This document shows positions 22,603 to 32,567 of a DNA stretch of 64,000 nt, piece by piece. The stretch is from Puffinus mauretanicus (lineage: Eukaryota > Chordata > Aves > Procellariiformes > Procellariidae), in assembly GCA_023333565.1 (NCBI GenBank), contig JAJKFH010002480.1, positions 868,001-932,000 on the forward strand. Reading direction: 5' to 3'. Positions within the stretch are counted from its first letter, which is position 1. Every line of letters begins with the position of its first letter. The notes beneath the pieces are model-generated. The model was not told where the DNA came from, searched no databases, and was given only the letters and a program-made list of their open reading frames with translations. The position numbers were made by a program, and so were the translations under genes.

Positions 22603-23028
22603 GGCCATGAAATGATCAGGGGGATGGAACACTTCTCCTATGAGGAAAGGCTGAGAGACTTGGGGTTGTTCAGCCTGGAGAAGAGAAGGCTCTTTCAGTA
22701 CTTAAAGGGGGCTTATGAGAAAGATGGGGACAGACTTTTTAGCAGGGCCTGTTGCGACAGGACAAGGGGGAATGGTTTTAAACTAAAAGAGGGGAGATTT
22801 AGACTAGATACAGGGAAGAAGTTTTTTACGATGAGGGTGGTGAGGCACTGGCAGAGGTTGCCCAGAGAGGTGGTCGATGCCCCATCCCTGGGAACATTCA
22901 AGGTCAGGTTGGACGGGGCTCTGAGCAACCTGATGTAGCTGAAGATGTCCCTGCCCATGGCAGGGGGGTTGGACTAGATGGCCTTTAAAGGTCCCTTCCA
23001 ACCCATGTTATTCTATGATTCTATGATT
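22603..23028 (+). mobile_element. CR1 LINE, 5'-truncated 3' end
   Basis: The plus-strand body starts at GGCCATGAAATGATCAG (22603) and ends with the typical CR1 terminus and two 8-bp tail units (ATTCTATG) near 23011-23028. An open frame from about 22612 to 22938 reads the C-terminal tail of CR1 ORF2 in the same blocks as the copy at 8159 (LFSLEKRR, FQYLKGAY, DRTRGNGFKL, QRLPREVVDAPS). A 21-bp deletion removes seven codons between EKRRL and FQYLK without breaking the frame. It lacks the enzymatic domains, so it is non-autonomous debris. It is inverted relative to the first copy, 14 kb away. Confidence 0.95.
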
Positions 23029-26000
23029 TTAAAATTGGGAACCTTTCTAGAGATAACACGTAGATTTAATTTAGAACCTTAGTAGTAATAAGGGGCCAGT
23101 ATATTTTCCCTTGCTATAAAGTGGATGTTCAGGCATCTGACCTGCAAGAAGCTAGGCTGGGTGTCTGCTGCATCTCACGCGAGCGAGGGCTCCTCCGGGT
23201 CACTTTTCCTCCCTGAAACCATCGGCATCAGCTGAATTCGATGTTAGAGGGAAGCGGTTGCTTCCCTTGCTGAGTCATGGACATTGCTTTTCTTCTGTAG
23301 TTGTTGTTCTCGTGGATGATGCTAATAATCATGTTTTTTATATATATAACAGTTTATATATACACACATGTACAGTTAGAAATCACCTGTCACTATGGGA
23401 GCATTTTTCAGTGATGTGTATGTGTCCTTTTTGCCACTGTTACAAGTACCTCCCAGTTTTGAGACTCAGTTGTGGGACTTATCCTGAGGTTCGGCATGTG
23501 GCTGTGTTCTTGAGGAAAACACCCAGAAATTGCTGCGTGCGGGGCATTCTTTATTAATATTTGTCTGCATAATCAACAGGCACCCCAGCCTGCTCCCACT
23601 GAAACAAGCAGGAGAAGTAGCACGTTATATAAAGCCACACACGTGCATGATACAGGAGAGAGTAGGAAACATTTTACATGTGAAATGTGTCTTTCTAGTG
23701 GCAGGGGACAGTGCAGGGGGGAGGCTTCGGAGCGACCGAGCTGCTCGTGCACGCCGTGCTGCCCCGGAGGGGACGCTGGGTTTGCGGGAGACTGATCTTG
23801 GTGTGATGCCATTGACGTAGGTCATCTTGCTCCTCTCCTGCATCACTTGGCTTACGTGCGTTTGTAGTTAATCAAACAAAATGTCTTTAACGTGCAAGAG
23901 TGATTAATAAATAGCTTTTTACTTTTTTGAAGGGTACGTAGTTGTTTATGTATAGTTATGGCCTCTTAAATGTCTTTGAATAGAAACTCTGTTTAAGATT
24001 AATGTTCATTCAAAGACTGATTTTAGTAAGAGCTTTTAGTGATTTCAGTTCAGTTTGTTTTCTTTTTAAAAAAACCTACTTCTTGAAGTTTTAAGTTAAA
24101 TCGCTAGATTACTGGTATTTTTAAAGATAAACAACTTCTTTTTAGACTTGCATGGGAAATGTCACTTATTTCATGGTCGAAATTCCCCTATGCCAGGATA
24201 ATACAGAACTTCCTATTTCTAAAATATATTATGTAAATGTTATGGTAAAAGAATTATAGCATGGATATGTTTTTACTACCAGAAACAATATTTGCAACTT
24301 CAGTGGTGTGGATGGGTATGTGAATGCTATGTAATACATAGATCAACGGCAAAATGGGTTAAATGCAGAGTAGTCCTTCCTGCCATTTCGTGTCTCTGGC
24401 TTACCGGTTGAAAGAGCAGAATAATAGCCAGTATACGCATTTCCTAGTCTAGAGAGAGACTCTGACCTTTCCCTGTTCTAGTTTATAAATACACATCCAT
24501 CTAATGCTGTCAGATAATGTGAATTCTGCATGTCTCTGAAGTCCCAAATTTTGTAAAGAATATAACCATAATAACCAGAGGTTATAAAAAAAGAAAAATT
24601 TCAACGGGCATATTTCTTGACTTTAAAGTTTTTTTAATTGCAGTAATAGTGGTTAATTCATAACGGTCGACTCTTTAGAGGAGAGAGGGTTTATGGAATT
24701 TGCAGTATAACTTTCTGACTTGAAAATAGCATTACTCTAATTAATCTAAAGTAAGAAAGGATTGGGCTATGGGATTTTTATGTCAGTGCCACTATACTGT
24801 TGTTAGAAATTGATTCATAGTTTGAGTAGGGACGTAAATCTTGGAGAACTGATTTCAAGGAAATATCTTATTTCTGCACGCTGCAGTAACGCGTGCGCAA
24901 TTGGGGGGCACTTACTTTACAACGTTGCCTCTTTTTTCATTATTTATCCAGTTTTCATGAGCTGAGTACACTTGGATGTGTTAAATTCAGATGCAATGTC
25001 ACAGTTTAGGTGTTTCTGCTAAAACGGTTTCAGAAACTGTGAAATACACTCAAGATAAAAACACGTGTGATGAGGATCTGCCTAAGAAGCCCACTGAAGT
25101 CAGTGGGAGGTTGCACTGCCTTCCCAAGCAACTCTGTCAGAGCTAAAACAGTACAAAAATAACCTTTAAAGCGCTACTGCTAGTACTACTACTACTAAAA
25201 CTATGCGTATTATGCAAAATATCTGGGTCATAGAAGTAGTGTTGGCAGTTTTTTTACAAATCCGATGTGGGACTTGTTTAGTAGTTCAATGCTAATACGT
25301 GCTTGTAGTTTTATCAAGCTCTGTTTGTGTCTCAAAACTTGTCAGCTCAAGTTGCTGGGCTGTGGGGGCTACGAAATACATCTCAAACAGTACAGTATCA
25401 GGGCACTCCCACTTCAGAGCCGGCTGTTCTGTGCTGCTGCCTTTGCGCTCTTGTTTTCCCCCGATATATGCAAAAGTACAAAATTGAGAGAGGGTCTGTT
25501 TGCCTTTACATGCTGTCGTATCGGTGTAGTGGGTACGGTTCCTGCAGAGCTAGAGTACAAGACCAATGGGGTTTGTTCAGCAGCAGTTTACTAAAGAATA
25601 TTTTTCTTTAACCAATCTCACTGTTATGTGGCTAAGATGTTAATTAGCTCATTGTTTCTGCTTAATTTTGTGACAGAACTATAATTATATCCCTCAATTG
25701 TGCCATGAAGTAATTGCTGTATCTTTTCCAAATTTTACGTTGAGATATGTTATTGGTAAACTTTGAATTTGGCAGAGGTGTTTTGAAAATGCTGTAAGGC
25801 AGTCAGTAATTTTTGTATTTCTTTATTTAAAAGACAGCCATTTGGCAATTTCAAGCTTTGAGACTGTACTATCAATGTAAATAGAATATTGATTTTATTC
25901 CATTTCCTATCTCATTAGAGTCATTGTCATGAGGATGAATTCACGTTGTGTAATTATCTGTTCTTGCTGACAGTTCTCATGTCATTGAGACTGGCGTTTT

Positions 26001-29000
26001 CAGCTTCCACTTTCTCTGAGCATAAAAATAGCATTCTTCACTGCCATCTTCTTCTTTAGTGTTGTGCTTTTTGCCTGTCCAGCTTTATACATCTTTCTTT
26101 CTAAGAGACGTGTGTGAATTGAGATAGAGAAAACAGGAACATCCAGCAAACCCAGTTACCGGAAGAGTGAAAACAATGGCTCCTCGGGAACAGTTCCCAG
26201 TGCAGTCCGACACTCCTGATCAGATCTCTTGTTTTTGTGTCAAAGACTGTAACGAGAAGAGGAGGAAAAACCTATCATTAACCTGGCTGTACAACATTTC
26301 TTTATAGCAATAACGGGAAGTAATAAAAATTGAACGTATTTAATCAGAACTTAGAAACCATAATCACGTGGTCCTTTCTGTGTTAGTTTCACTTTCTTGG
26401 GCATTTTCAGATAACCTTTCTATTATTTGTGAAGTTGTTTCTTACCCATTTTCATTGACGCAGCTCAGCAGACAACTAAGTAATCTCTCTTGCCCTCTTG
26501 AGGAATGACTTCTCAGTGTTATTTCTCTCTTTTGTCTTTTCTGAGAATCACTTTTTAATTTGCTTTCAATATTTTTAGCTTCCTTTTCCTTGTATTCCAA
26601 ATAATCAGTGAAGGCAAGGTATGCTTTGTCCAAACCAATATTGCAACAGTCCCAAGACAAGTAGCAAATACTTTCAAATTTCAAAAGGTGGACTTCAATA
26701 ACCACCTGTGGATTAAGAACAGCCTTTAGTACTGAATGGCCTACTAGGTGGAGTCTGGAAACTGTCAGCCCCCAAATGAATTTTAATTAAATTAAAAAAA
26801 AAAAAATTATTGTAGATCAACTCAACCGCTTTCCTGTCCTCTCACTACGGTTCCTCCCTCTGGATTTGTTGCAGTCTTTCCTAGCTTATCAGAGGCAGCC
26901 CAAAGAGACACATCAGGTGTATCTGCTGGGGTTTTTTGCAGACAGTGGTATCCTTTAGTATTTGAGGCTTATTGGGGACTCCTTATTGACTTGGAATATC
27001 ACAAGAGAATTTCAAAGTGAGGGGAAAATAGTTTATGCAGATAAAAAAGCTATAATTCTGTGCTAACATCTTCCTTTATTTAGTGGAGCTATTGAAGATA
27101 TACTTCTGGTCTGAAGTCAGTCTTTATTTTTGCTAGAAGGCTATTTTTAAAGCTGACATTTCTGGCTATGTTTTCAGGTAGATAACAAATTCTGACAAAA
27201 CAATTTTTCTTCAAGTAACTGTGCAGACAAAATATACATCTAGCGTTTCTTCACATCCAGAAGATTTACCTCTGAGGCATCACAGCTCCTTGGAGTAGTA
27301 CTTTTCTTTTTGTAGCTGGCAGCCTGAAGAATGAAGGATGAAATTCAGCCTTGCTTAATGCAGTTACAGATACGTCACTGACCTCAACAGGAGCAGGAAT
27401 TCGCCGCGAGTAAGTGGCTAGTCTGACTCCAAATAGAAAACTTATTACAAAGCTAGGAATAAAACATAGTTTAGTGAGTTTTACCAGGAAGATTACTCCT
27501 TTCACTACACATGAGCACAACAGTTTTAATCTGTTTTCGTTTTGTATGTTGCCTTCATGCTATCTTTCTTTCCTCGTAAAGGATGTCTACTCTTGTAATG
27601 AGAGTGAAATTAAATATCTTGTTTTGAAAATGTGGCCTTTAACTTGCTTTGGCTTTAGCATGTAAAATATATCAATTGCTGCTCTAACTCTTCTTGGTCT
27701 TTGGAAAAATCAATGCTTGGTATGGATTGTATACCAAACTGATGAACAGGAGAAAATCCCTGCTTAGAGCTGTTTCACAGCTTTGTTGTAGAGAGCTCTT
27801 ACTGCCTGCATTGGCATCATCCTCTCCTGAGGGTCTCACAGGGAATAAACGTTCATAACAAAATAACACTCGGAAGTCATCGTTTTGTGCTGTGCAAGAG
27901 GGATGGTGGGAGGAAGCAGATACATCTATTACCTGTACCAGACAGAGTGAGTTGCGGTACCCCTTGGCTGGAGGCTGGGTGATGTGTTTTAGGCTTCCGA
28001 AAGCTCTCTGATGTGAGGGGCAGTCCTGCACGAGGCGGCTGGGGACGCCCGGAGCCCGACCCACCACGGCGCCCAGGGGGTCAGCTGGCATGTGGCTGCG
28101 GGCAGGCAGCACTGTGAGGTCCTGGCATATTGTTCTGCGCTTTCAAATCTCTTGGTGCTAACGGGGTAGTGTGGCACAGGGGGGAGAACCAAACTTGTTT
28201 GCCTGAGCACTTGTTACGGAACACGTTTTCAAGAGTCTCTGCTGTATCCCCAAGGGCTGATCAGTAGTGACTGCTGGCACGGGATGACTCTGGCTTCTGA
28301 ATTTTAGGCAGTTGAAGCAAATGAGTATCTGTGTTTACCAAGACGACACCTAGCTGTTAACTTATGCTTGCAAGTAATTATGCACAGTTGTTTGTCTCCT
28401 GCTAGCAGGGATTAAAAATGTGGGCATGATTAGAAGTGTCCTGGCAAGGAAACCATGGTGTCTGTTATAATCTTATTAGCTGTATTAGGTGTGCTTTACT
28501 TCTCGTGCAGTTTGTTGTTCTCATCACTTAGTCCCTGGAAAAAGACTCCTCGTAGATTTTCCTCATCTGTTGGTTTGCATCCATGCTGACCAGCATCACT
28601 GCCCAAGCTGTTTTTCTGATGACAGTGTCGGTGATGCTGCTCTGGGGGGTGGTGGTGGGAAGTACGAAGACTATGGAGCAGTGTCTTAAGAAAGAGGGAT
28701 GTGAACAACCTTCCCCCTAAACGCAGGCCGGCGGGATGCTGCTGGGGGTTGCAGCGCTGGCAGGAGAAGTCCCGTGTCAGTGTTGCCCGTGGGCTCTGGT
28801 GTGCTGTGGGCACTGCCACGAGGGCCCCGCTGCTCGGTGCTCCAGGCTGGGGCAAGGTTTATAATTTATTATAGAGTTACATTTACACGTGGCACCAGCC
28901 TTCTGTGGCAAAGCCGGGCATCTGAAACTTGTCTCAAAGAAACACCCATTCCACCTTGGCATCTGAGGGGCAAGGTTTACCCTCTCATTCCTAGAAGTTA

Positions 29001-29250
29001 AATGCCTGGGTGTTTTGTTAAGTGAATGATGTTTATCACGAAGCTTGTAGTCCACCTGCGGTGTGTTAACAGGAGGGAACAGAGTGCTGAGTAATCCTTC
29101 TCCTCTGGAAGGGGCAGGCGCACATGTGCAGGCACGCTATTTCCTGAGGTCCTCGATGGATGCAGACCCGGGCTAGTTTGTGGTGACCCCCGAGTGACTA
29201 TGCAGTGGTGACCGGGGTTATACACGAGCGCACGGTCGTTGTCTGGGGCA
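23029..29250 (+). other. MBNL1: Intron-like non-coding region, second part
   Basis: A mostly AT-rich stretch with few CpGs and no recognisable exon. It contains a short TA/CA-type microsatellite at about 23338-23370, a (CTA)n-like run near 25182-25198 and an A13 run at 26794-26806. The blocks 25800-26060 and 24000-24350 are even-textured AT-rich sequence without repeats, of the kind that often turns out to be conserved non-coding DNA, but that cannot be judged without alignment. Confidence 0.5.
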
Positions 29251-29259
29251 GTCAGCCGT

Positions 29260-29920
29260 GGCACCGGGGCCGAGCCGGTCCTGCGAACAAGCGGCGCTTC
29301 GGCTCTGTCCTCGGGCGAAGCGAGTACCGGCGCCCGCGGGGGCGGAGGGGCCGCGCCACGGCCTGACCCCGGGCGGTGACAACCGCAGGGTAACGCGGCG
29401 TTGTAACGGGGGCCCGGCGGGCGGCCCCGGCTTTCTGCCTCCGTGCGGGCAGCCCCTACCTGCGGGCCGCGGGGGGGGCTCGGCGGGGCGGGGCGGCGGC
29501 GGCGCGCAGGCGGGCGGGCGGGTCAGCGGACGGTACCATTCCCCGCGCCGCGCGTGGGCGCTCCGGCGGCGCCGCCGCCGCCATGGTCCGTCCCCCTCGC
29601 TGCATGTCGGGTAGAGCCCGGGCCCACACGCTCGTCCTGCGGCGGCCGGGCGAGCCCCGTCGGGCGGGCGCGCTCGGCGCTCGGGGCAGCGCAGCCAGCG
29701 TCTGACAGGCGCGACCTTTCATAAGACGGCCCCCGCCATTGGCTTCCTGCCCGGAATATCGCTGCAACGCTATCTGCGATTGGCTCGCTCCCGATCATGC
29801 CTGGCTCCGCACGGGGAAGCGGCCCCTCTCCTCGCAGCCCGGCGGCGGCTGGCGTGAGTGCCCTGCGCGGGGCGGCGGCGGCGGCTCCGCGGGACCCCGA
29901 AATGCCGCCCGGTGAATTGT
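29260..29920 (+). promoter_or_regulatory. MBNL1: CpG island, candidate proximal MBNL1 promoter (P2)
   Basis: About 660 bp of very GC-rich DNA with dense CpG immediately upstream of the MBNL1 coding exon. It contains tandem GC boxes (GGGGCGGGGCGG at 29485-29496) and two inverted CCAAT boxes 41 bp apart (ATTGG at 29738-29742 and 29779-29783), typical NF-Y targets. A CATAAGA element lies at 29720-29726, too poor to call a TATA box. If the CCAAT boxes act at their usual distance, transcription would start around 29800-29860 or within the coding exon. NF-Y works in both orientations, so divergent antisense transcription is also possible. Confidence 0.75.
29583..29705 (+). other. Short ORF with optimal start context in P2
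   Basis: A run of GCC triplets leads into a textbook Kozak context, GCCGCCATGG, at 29583. The frame runs for 40 arginine- and alanine-rich codons and stops at TGA 29703-29705, well before the MBNL1 exon. It would be translated only from a transcript that starts upstream of the CCAAT boxes. The composition is explained by high GC, and I recognise no family. Confidence 0.25.
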
Positions 29921-29942
29921 AACGTGTCTCTTCTCTCTACAG
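29854..29942 (+). other. MBNL1: Candidate 89-nt intron in the MBNL1 leader
   Basis: A perfect intronic donor hexamer GTGAGT at 29854 (exon end GGC, weak) is followed 89 nt later by a strong acceptor: the pyrimidine tract TCTCTTCTCTCTACAG ending at 29942. TGTAAC near 29919-29924 is a plausible branch site. The acceptor is solid because the P1 exons also need it. The donor is only a candidate: transcripts from P2 may instead start downstream of it. Confidence 0.5.
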
Positions 29943-29957
29943 GTTGGTACTAAGAAG

Positions 29958-30062
29958 TGCCTTTCCTGACGTCTCTGCTGCTTGGGACCGCTTCTAGAGC
30001 CGCCGCTGCTTTTTGCCTTGCTTGCTGCCAGCTAGACTGCGACGACAGCGCATCCGCCCGCC
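29958..30062 (+). promoter_or_regulatory. MBNL1: Cluster of 13 YGCY motifs (MBNL binding core)
   Basis: Thirteen YGCY tetramers can be counted in 105 nt: 29958, 29976, 29979, 29989, 30001, 30004, 30007, 30014, 30019, 30023, 30026, 30055 and 30059. About two would be expected by chance at equal base frequencies. YGCY is the established RNA recognition core of MBNL zinc fingers. The position just inside the exon's 5' edge suits splicing feedback on this exon. Function is inferred. Confidence 0.6.
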
Positions 30063-30249
30063 ACCTCTAGCCAGACACCCCCGCTGCACCCAAAACCGAG
30101 AGAAAGGCGCTGTCGGGCCTTGCCGTAGGCTGCTTTACTGTAAAAATAAAAGTTTGCTGAGAAGGTCAGATATCTTCTGCCCGAAAATCAAGGAGAGGAG
30201 GAAAAAAAAATCCAGTCTCGATCGTTGCTCTAAACTGCTGCATCTGTCT

Positions 30250-30261
30250 ATGCCAAACTAA
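30250..30261 (+). other. Upstream ORF 1 (Met-Pro-Asn)
   Basis: A three-codon frame, ATG at 30250 and TAA at 30259-30261, in the MBNL1 leader. The context before the ATG is poor (C at -3). Confidence 0.6.
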
Positions 30262-30379
30262 TCGATACCGATTGCACCACAAAACCCCACTGCAAATTCA
30301 GCTGCGTGGAGATTACCTTTCAGACAACTTTACTGAAAGCAGCTCGGAAATCCCGTGTCAGAGGGTCTGCCACGTTTTC

Positions 30380-30439
30380 ATGCTTGCATTGTGGGCTCCG
30401 GTTGGCACTCAGGATGGGTTACTGAGCGCACGAGGCTAA
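30380..30439 (+). other. Upstream ORF 2 (19 codons)
   Basis: ATG at 30380 and TAA at 30437-30439 encode 19 residues beginning Met-Leu-Ala-Leu-Trp. It ends 263 nt before the MBNL1 start, far enough for reinitiation. The start context is weak (T at -3). Confidence 0.6.
30414..30425 (+). other. Upstream ORF 3 (Met-Gly-Tyr)
   Basis: A three-codon frame nested in another phase inside upstream ORF 2. G at +4 and A at -3 (AGGATGG) give it the best start context of the three. Confidence 0.6.
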
Positions 30440-30702
30440 TCCCGGGCCACACTTTTTAACGTTCACCTGGCATTTCTCTAAGTACGAAACCTCTGTCGAT
30501 TAACAGTGTCACACTGTGAACTCCTGGTGGCACATCTTTTCCTTGAGATTGCTGCCACCCAATTTTACACGTACTTTTAAAATAGGGAGTGGGGGAAAAA
30601 AAAGGTATTCTGGAGGTGGCGCTTTCATCATTTCCAGTTTATCAGTTCAGCTACTTGTTTGTCCGTTTTATTGGAAATTTTAACTACCTGTAAAATCTAA
30701 AG

Positions 30703-30876
30703 ATGGCTGTTAGTGTCACGCCGATTCGGGACACAAAATGGCTAACGTTGGAAGTGTGTAGGGAGTTCCAAAGGGGGACTTGCTCACGACCAGACACGGA
30801 ATGTAAATTTGCACACCCATCGAAAAGCTGCCAAGTTGAAAACGGACGCGTAATCGCCTGCTTTGATTCATTGAAA
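30703..30876 (+). CDS. MBNL1: Muscleblind-like protein 1, first coding exon (codons 1-58)
   Basis: MBNL1 is a nuclear and cytoplasmic RNA-binding protein that controls alternative splicing, polyadenylation and RNA localisation. It binds YGCY sites and is sequestered by CUG-repeat RNA in myotonic dystrophy. The exon encodes CCCH zinc finger 1 complete: Cys19-X7-Cys27-X6-Cys34-X3-His38. It also encodes the first ligand of finger 2, Cys53; the remaining ligands must come from the next exon, which should begin with Gly-Arg-Cys. The N-terminus [13 protein letters not shown] and the PSKSC block are MBNL1-type (MBNL2 has ALNVAPVRD and PPKSC). The ATG at 30703 is the family start. The exon ends at Lys58 in phase 0 (AAA|GTGAGT). 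Beyond 30876 the open frame continues for 48 intronic codons to 31023, which are not part of the normal protein. The rest of the gene lies beyond 64000. Confidence 0.97.
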
Positions 30877-31170
30877 GTGAGTAAATATTATATTATTTTC
30901 AAGGATATATGGTTAATGAAAGAAGCAGTTGTAGCCAGAGAAACCCTGCAACCCGAAAGGGAGCAATTGCTGGCTGCCAGCAGTGGGATGTTCTGCTGCT
31001 TTTATTTCACTGATGCTCGTTGATTTGTTTTGCTGTTTTCCTCAGGGGAAGGGGAAGGATAGGGGGAATGAAGGGAAAATACGCCTGGCAGGATTCTGAT
31101 CCTCCGGTATGGCTACAGTGACTGGTTCTTTGCCTCCAAAATATTCTCTGCCTGTAGCTGGAATAAAGGG
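30877..31170 (+). promoter_or_regulatory. MBNL1: Start of MBNL1 intron: donor, YGCY cluster and AATAAA
   Basis: The donor at 30877 is GTGAGTAAA, good on the intron side, but the last exon base is A instead of the favoured G. Between about 30967 and 31038 there are six YGCY motifs (all TGCT or TGCC), where about one is expected. MBNL binding downstream of an exon usually favours inclusion. An AATAAA hexamer lies at 31162-31167. Readthrough at the donor would add 48 residues after Lys58 and stop at 31021-31023, just before that signal. Confidence 0.5.
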
Positions 31171-32214
31171 CACTTCACGTAGAAACAGCAAAGTCACTGT
31201 AAGGATTCTTTGTTTTTAATAGCACAAACCACGTAAGCAATATGAGGATTTGTTTCCATCTTGTAACTACCAGCGGGTTGTTGGTGTCTCTGGACAGCTG
31301 ATAGTGAATCTTAGAAGAGTGTGTTCCTCCCTGGGTTATTTGGGTGTCTGTGAGCACCCTGCTTGTATTTCTGTGTTTGGGACTGCTGTGGTTATCCTGT
31401 CCTTTTCGCAAATGCACTTGCTTCAGGGAAGGACAACGCTTAGCAGAAGGCGAGGTGCCTCTAGACGTGCAAGCAGGGCTGTAGCAGAGAGGGTACAGCC
31501 TCACTGTGATTTTTAGGAGGCATATCCGAGTTAGGCGCTGTAAATGTATGGCTGCTGCTTTACTGTAGCTGTAGTTTCAGAAACAGGTGCTAAACGTCTG
31601 GATCCCAATGCCTTCCCTTTATTTTTTTATGAATTAAATAATCTTAACATTTAAAATACTCATCCCACAGTACAGAATTAATTTGGTAGAATCATAAAAA
31701 ACCCAAAAGTTGGGAAACAGAAATACGTCTGTCAGTTTTTTTCTACAGTATAATTTTCTCTTCTTGGGACCAAATCCCAGGAAGCGGAGCAGAGCCCGGG
31801 TGCGTGGAGCTGGCTGATGGCAGAGGCGTGCTCCGGGGAGGGAGTTGTAGCTGTAACCAGCTACTGCAGGTCGCTTGTGCAGCCAGGCCCCCATCGCAGC
31901 GGGAGCTGGGCAGGAAGTGGGTTTATAGCAGTTTTATATAAATCCTGCCACGCTCCTGAGTTAAAAATGTGTCTTGTCGCAGATCAGGGTAGAGGATGAA
32001 CCTTTGAAATGCTCTCGGGCCTGAAATACCCAGCCCCACCACCCCCAGCCATGTTGTAACTTATGGCTATTGAAATGTTTTTGTTTGTGTTGTTTAAATT
32101 TGTTTTTAAATTACAGTAATGATAATGCATGGCAGGGGGGGTGAAAAATACATTTTAAAATGTGGAAATGAAATGTTTCTATGCGTTAAAAAAGTGTTGG
32201 AGTTAAGAGCAGTG

Positions 32215-32460
32215 CCAGGGGCCGCCAGTGCCGATGGGGAGTCCCGGCCCCGAGGCGTCGCCCTGGGCGGCAGCGAGCCCGCCTGGCGCTTCCTCTTTGC
32301 GGCGAGGCGTGGTGTGGCGTGGCACAGGCTGGCTGCCGCCACGAGGACGCTGCACCGCGGGCGCCACCGCAGCCGCCCCACGGCGGAGGCTGCGCGGCCT
32401 GCCGCAGCGGGGACGGCCGTGCTGCCGCGCTGCACCCACAGCGGCATACCTGCCGGCAAC
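32215..32460. promoter_or_regulatory. Intronic CpG-rich patch
   Basis: About 245 bp of GC-rich DNA with many CpGs between AT-rich flanks. Open frames cross it on both strands, as expected from composition. No splice-bounded exon is convincing. Confidence 0.3.
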
Positions 32461-32522
32461 ACGGGCCTGGCCTTGGAGGCTGAAACCTGCCTCTGTGTGA
32501 GAGGGTGTGAGAGTGAAGACAT

Positions 32523-32567
32523 AAAATAAAAATAGTAAAATAGTAAATAGTAGAAAAATAGTAAAAA
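32523..32567 (+). repeat. Imperfect AAAATAGT tandem repeat
   Basis: A run of about five or six variable units of the form TAAAATAG or AAAATAGT directly after the CpG-rich patch. Confidence 0.7.

Larger units (their letters stand above)
29943..30702 (+). other. MBNL1: MBNL1 5' leader in the first coding exon
   Basis: A 760-nt leader runs from the acceptor at 29941/29942 to the MBNL1 ATG. Large parts, especially 30260-30700, look to me like the mammalian MBNL1 leader as I remember it, which implies unusually strong conservation for a 5'UTR. Its first 120 nt hold a dense YGCY cluster. It carries three short upstream ORFs (ATG at 30250, 30380 and 30414) and stops in all frames. The length, upstream ORFs and conservation point to post-transcriptional control at this exon. 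Confidence 0.85.

Noticed and set aside
22612..22938. 108-codon plus-strand frame as a host gene
   Set aside because: It is the C-terminal tail of CR1 ORF2 within a truncated LINE.
30013..30261. 82-codon frame in the MBNL1 leader
   Set aside because: It begins at a TTG; the only ATG in it gives the three-codon upstream ORF at 30250.
30877..31023. Extension of the MBNL1 frame past Lys58 as normal coding sequence
   Set aside because: The family continues with Gly-Arg-Cys after Lys58, and a GTGAGT donor sits exactly there. The extra 48 codons are intron, kept only as a hypothetical truncated isoform.
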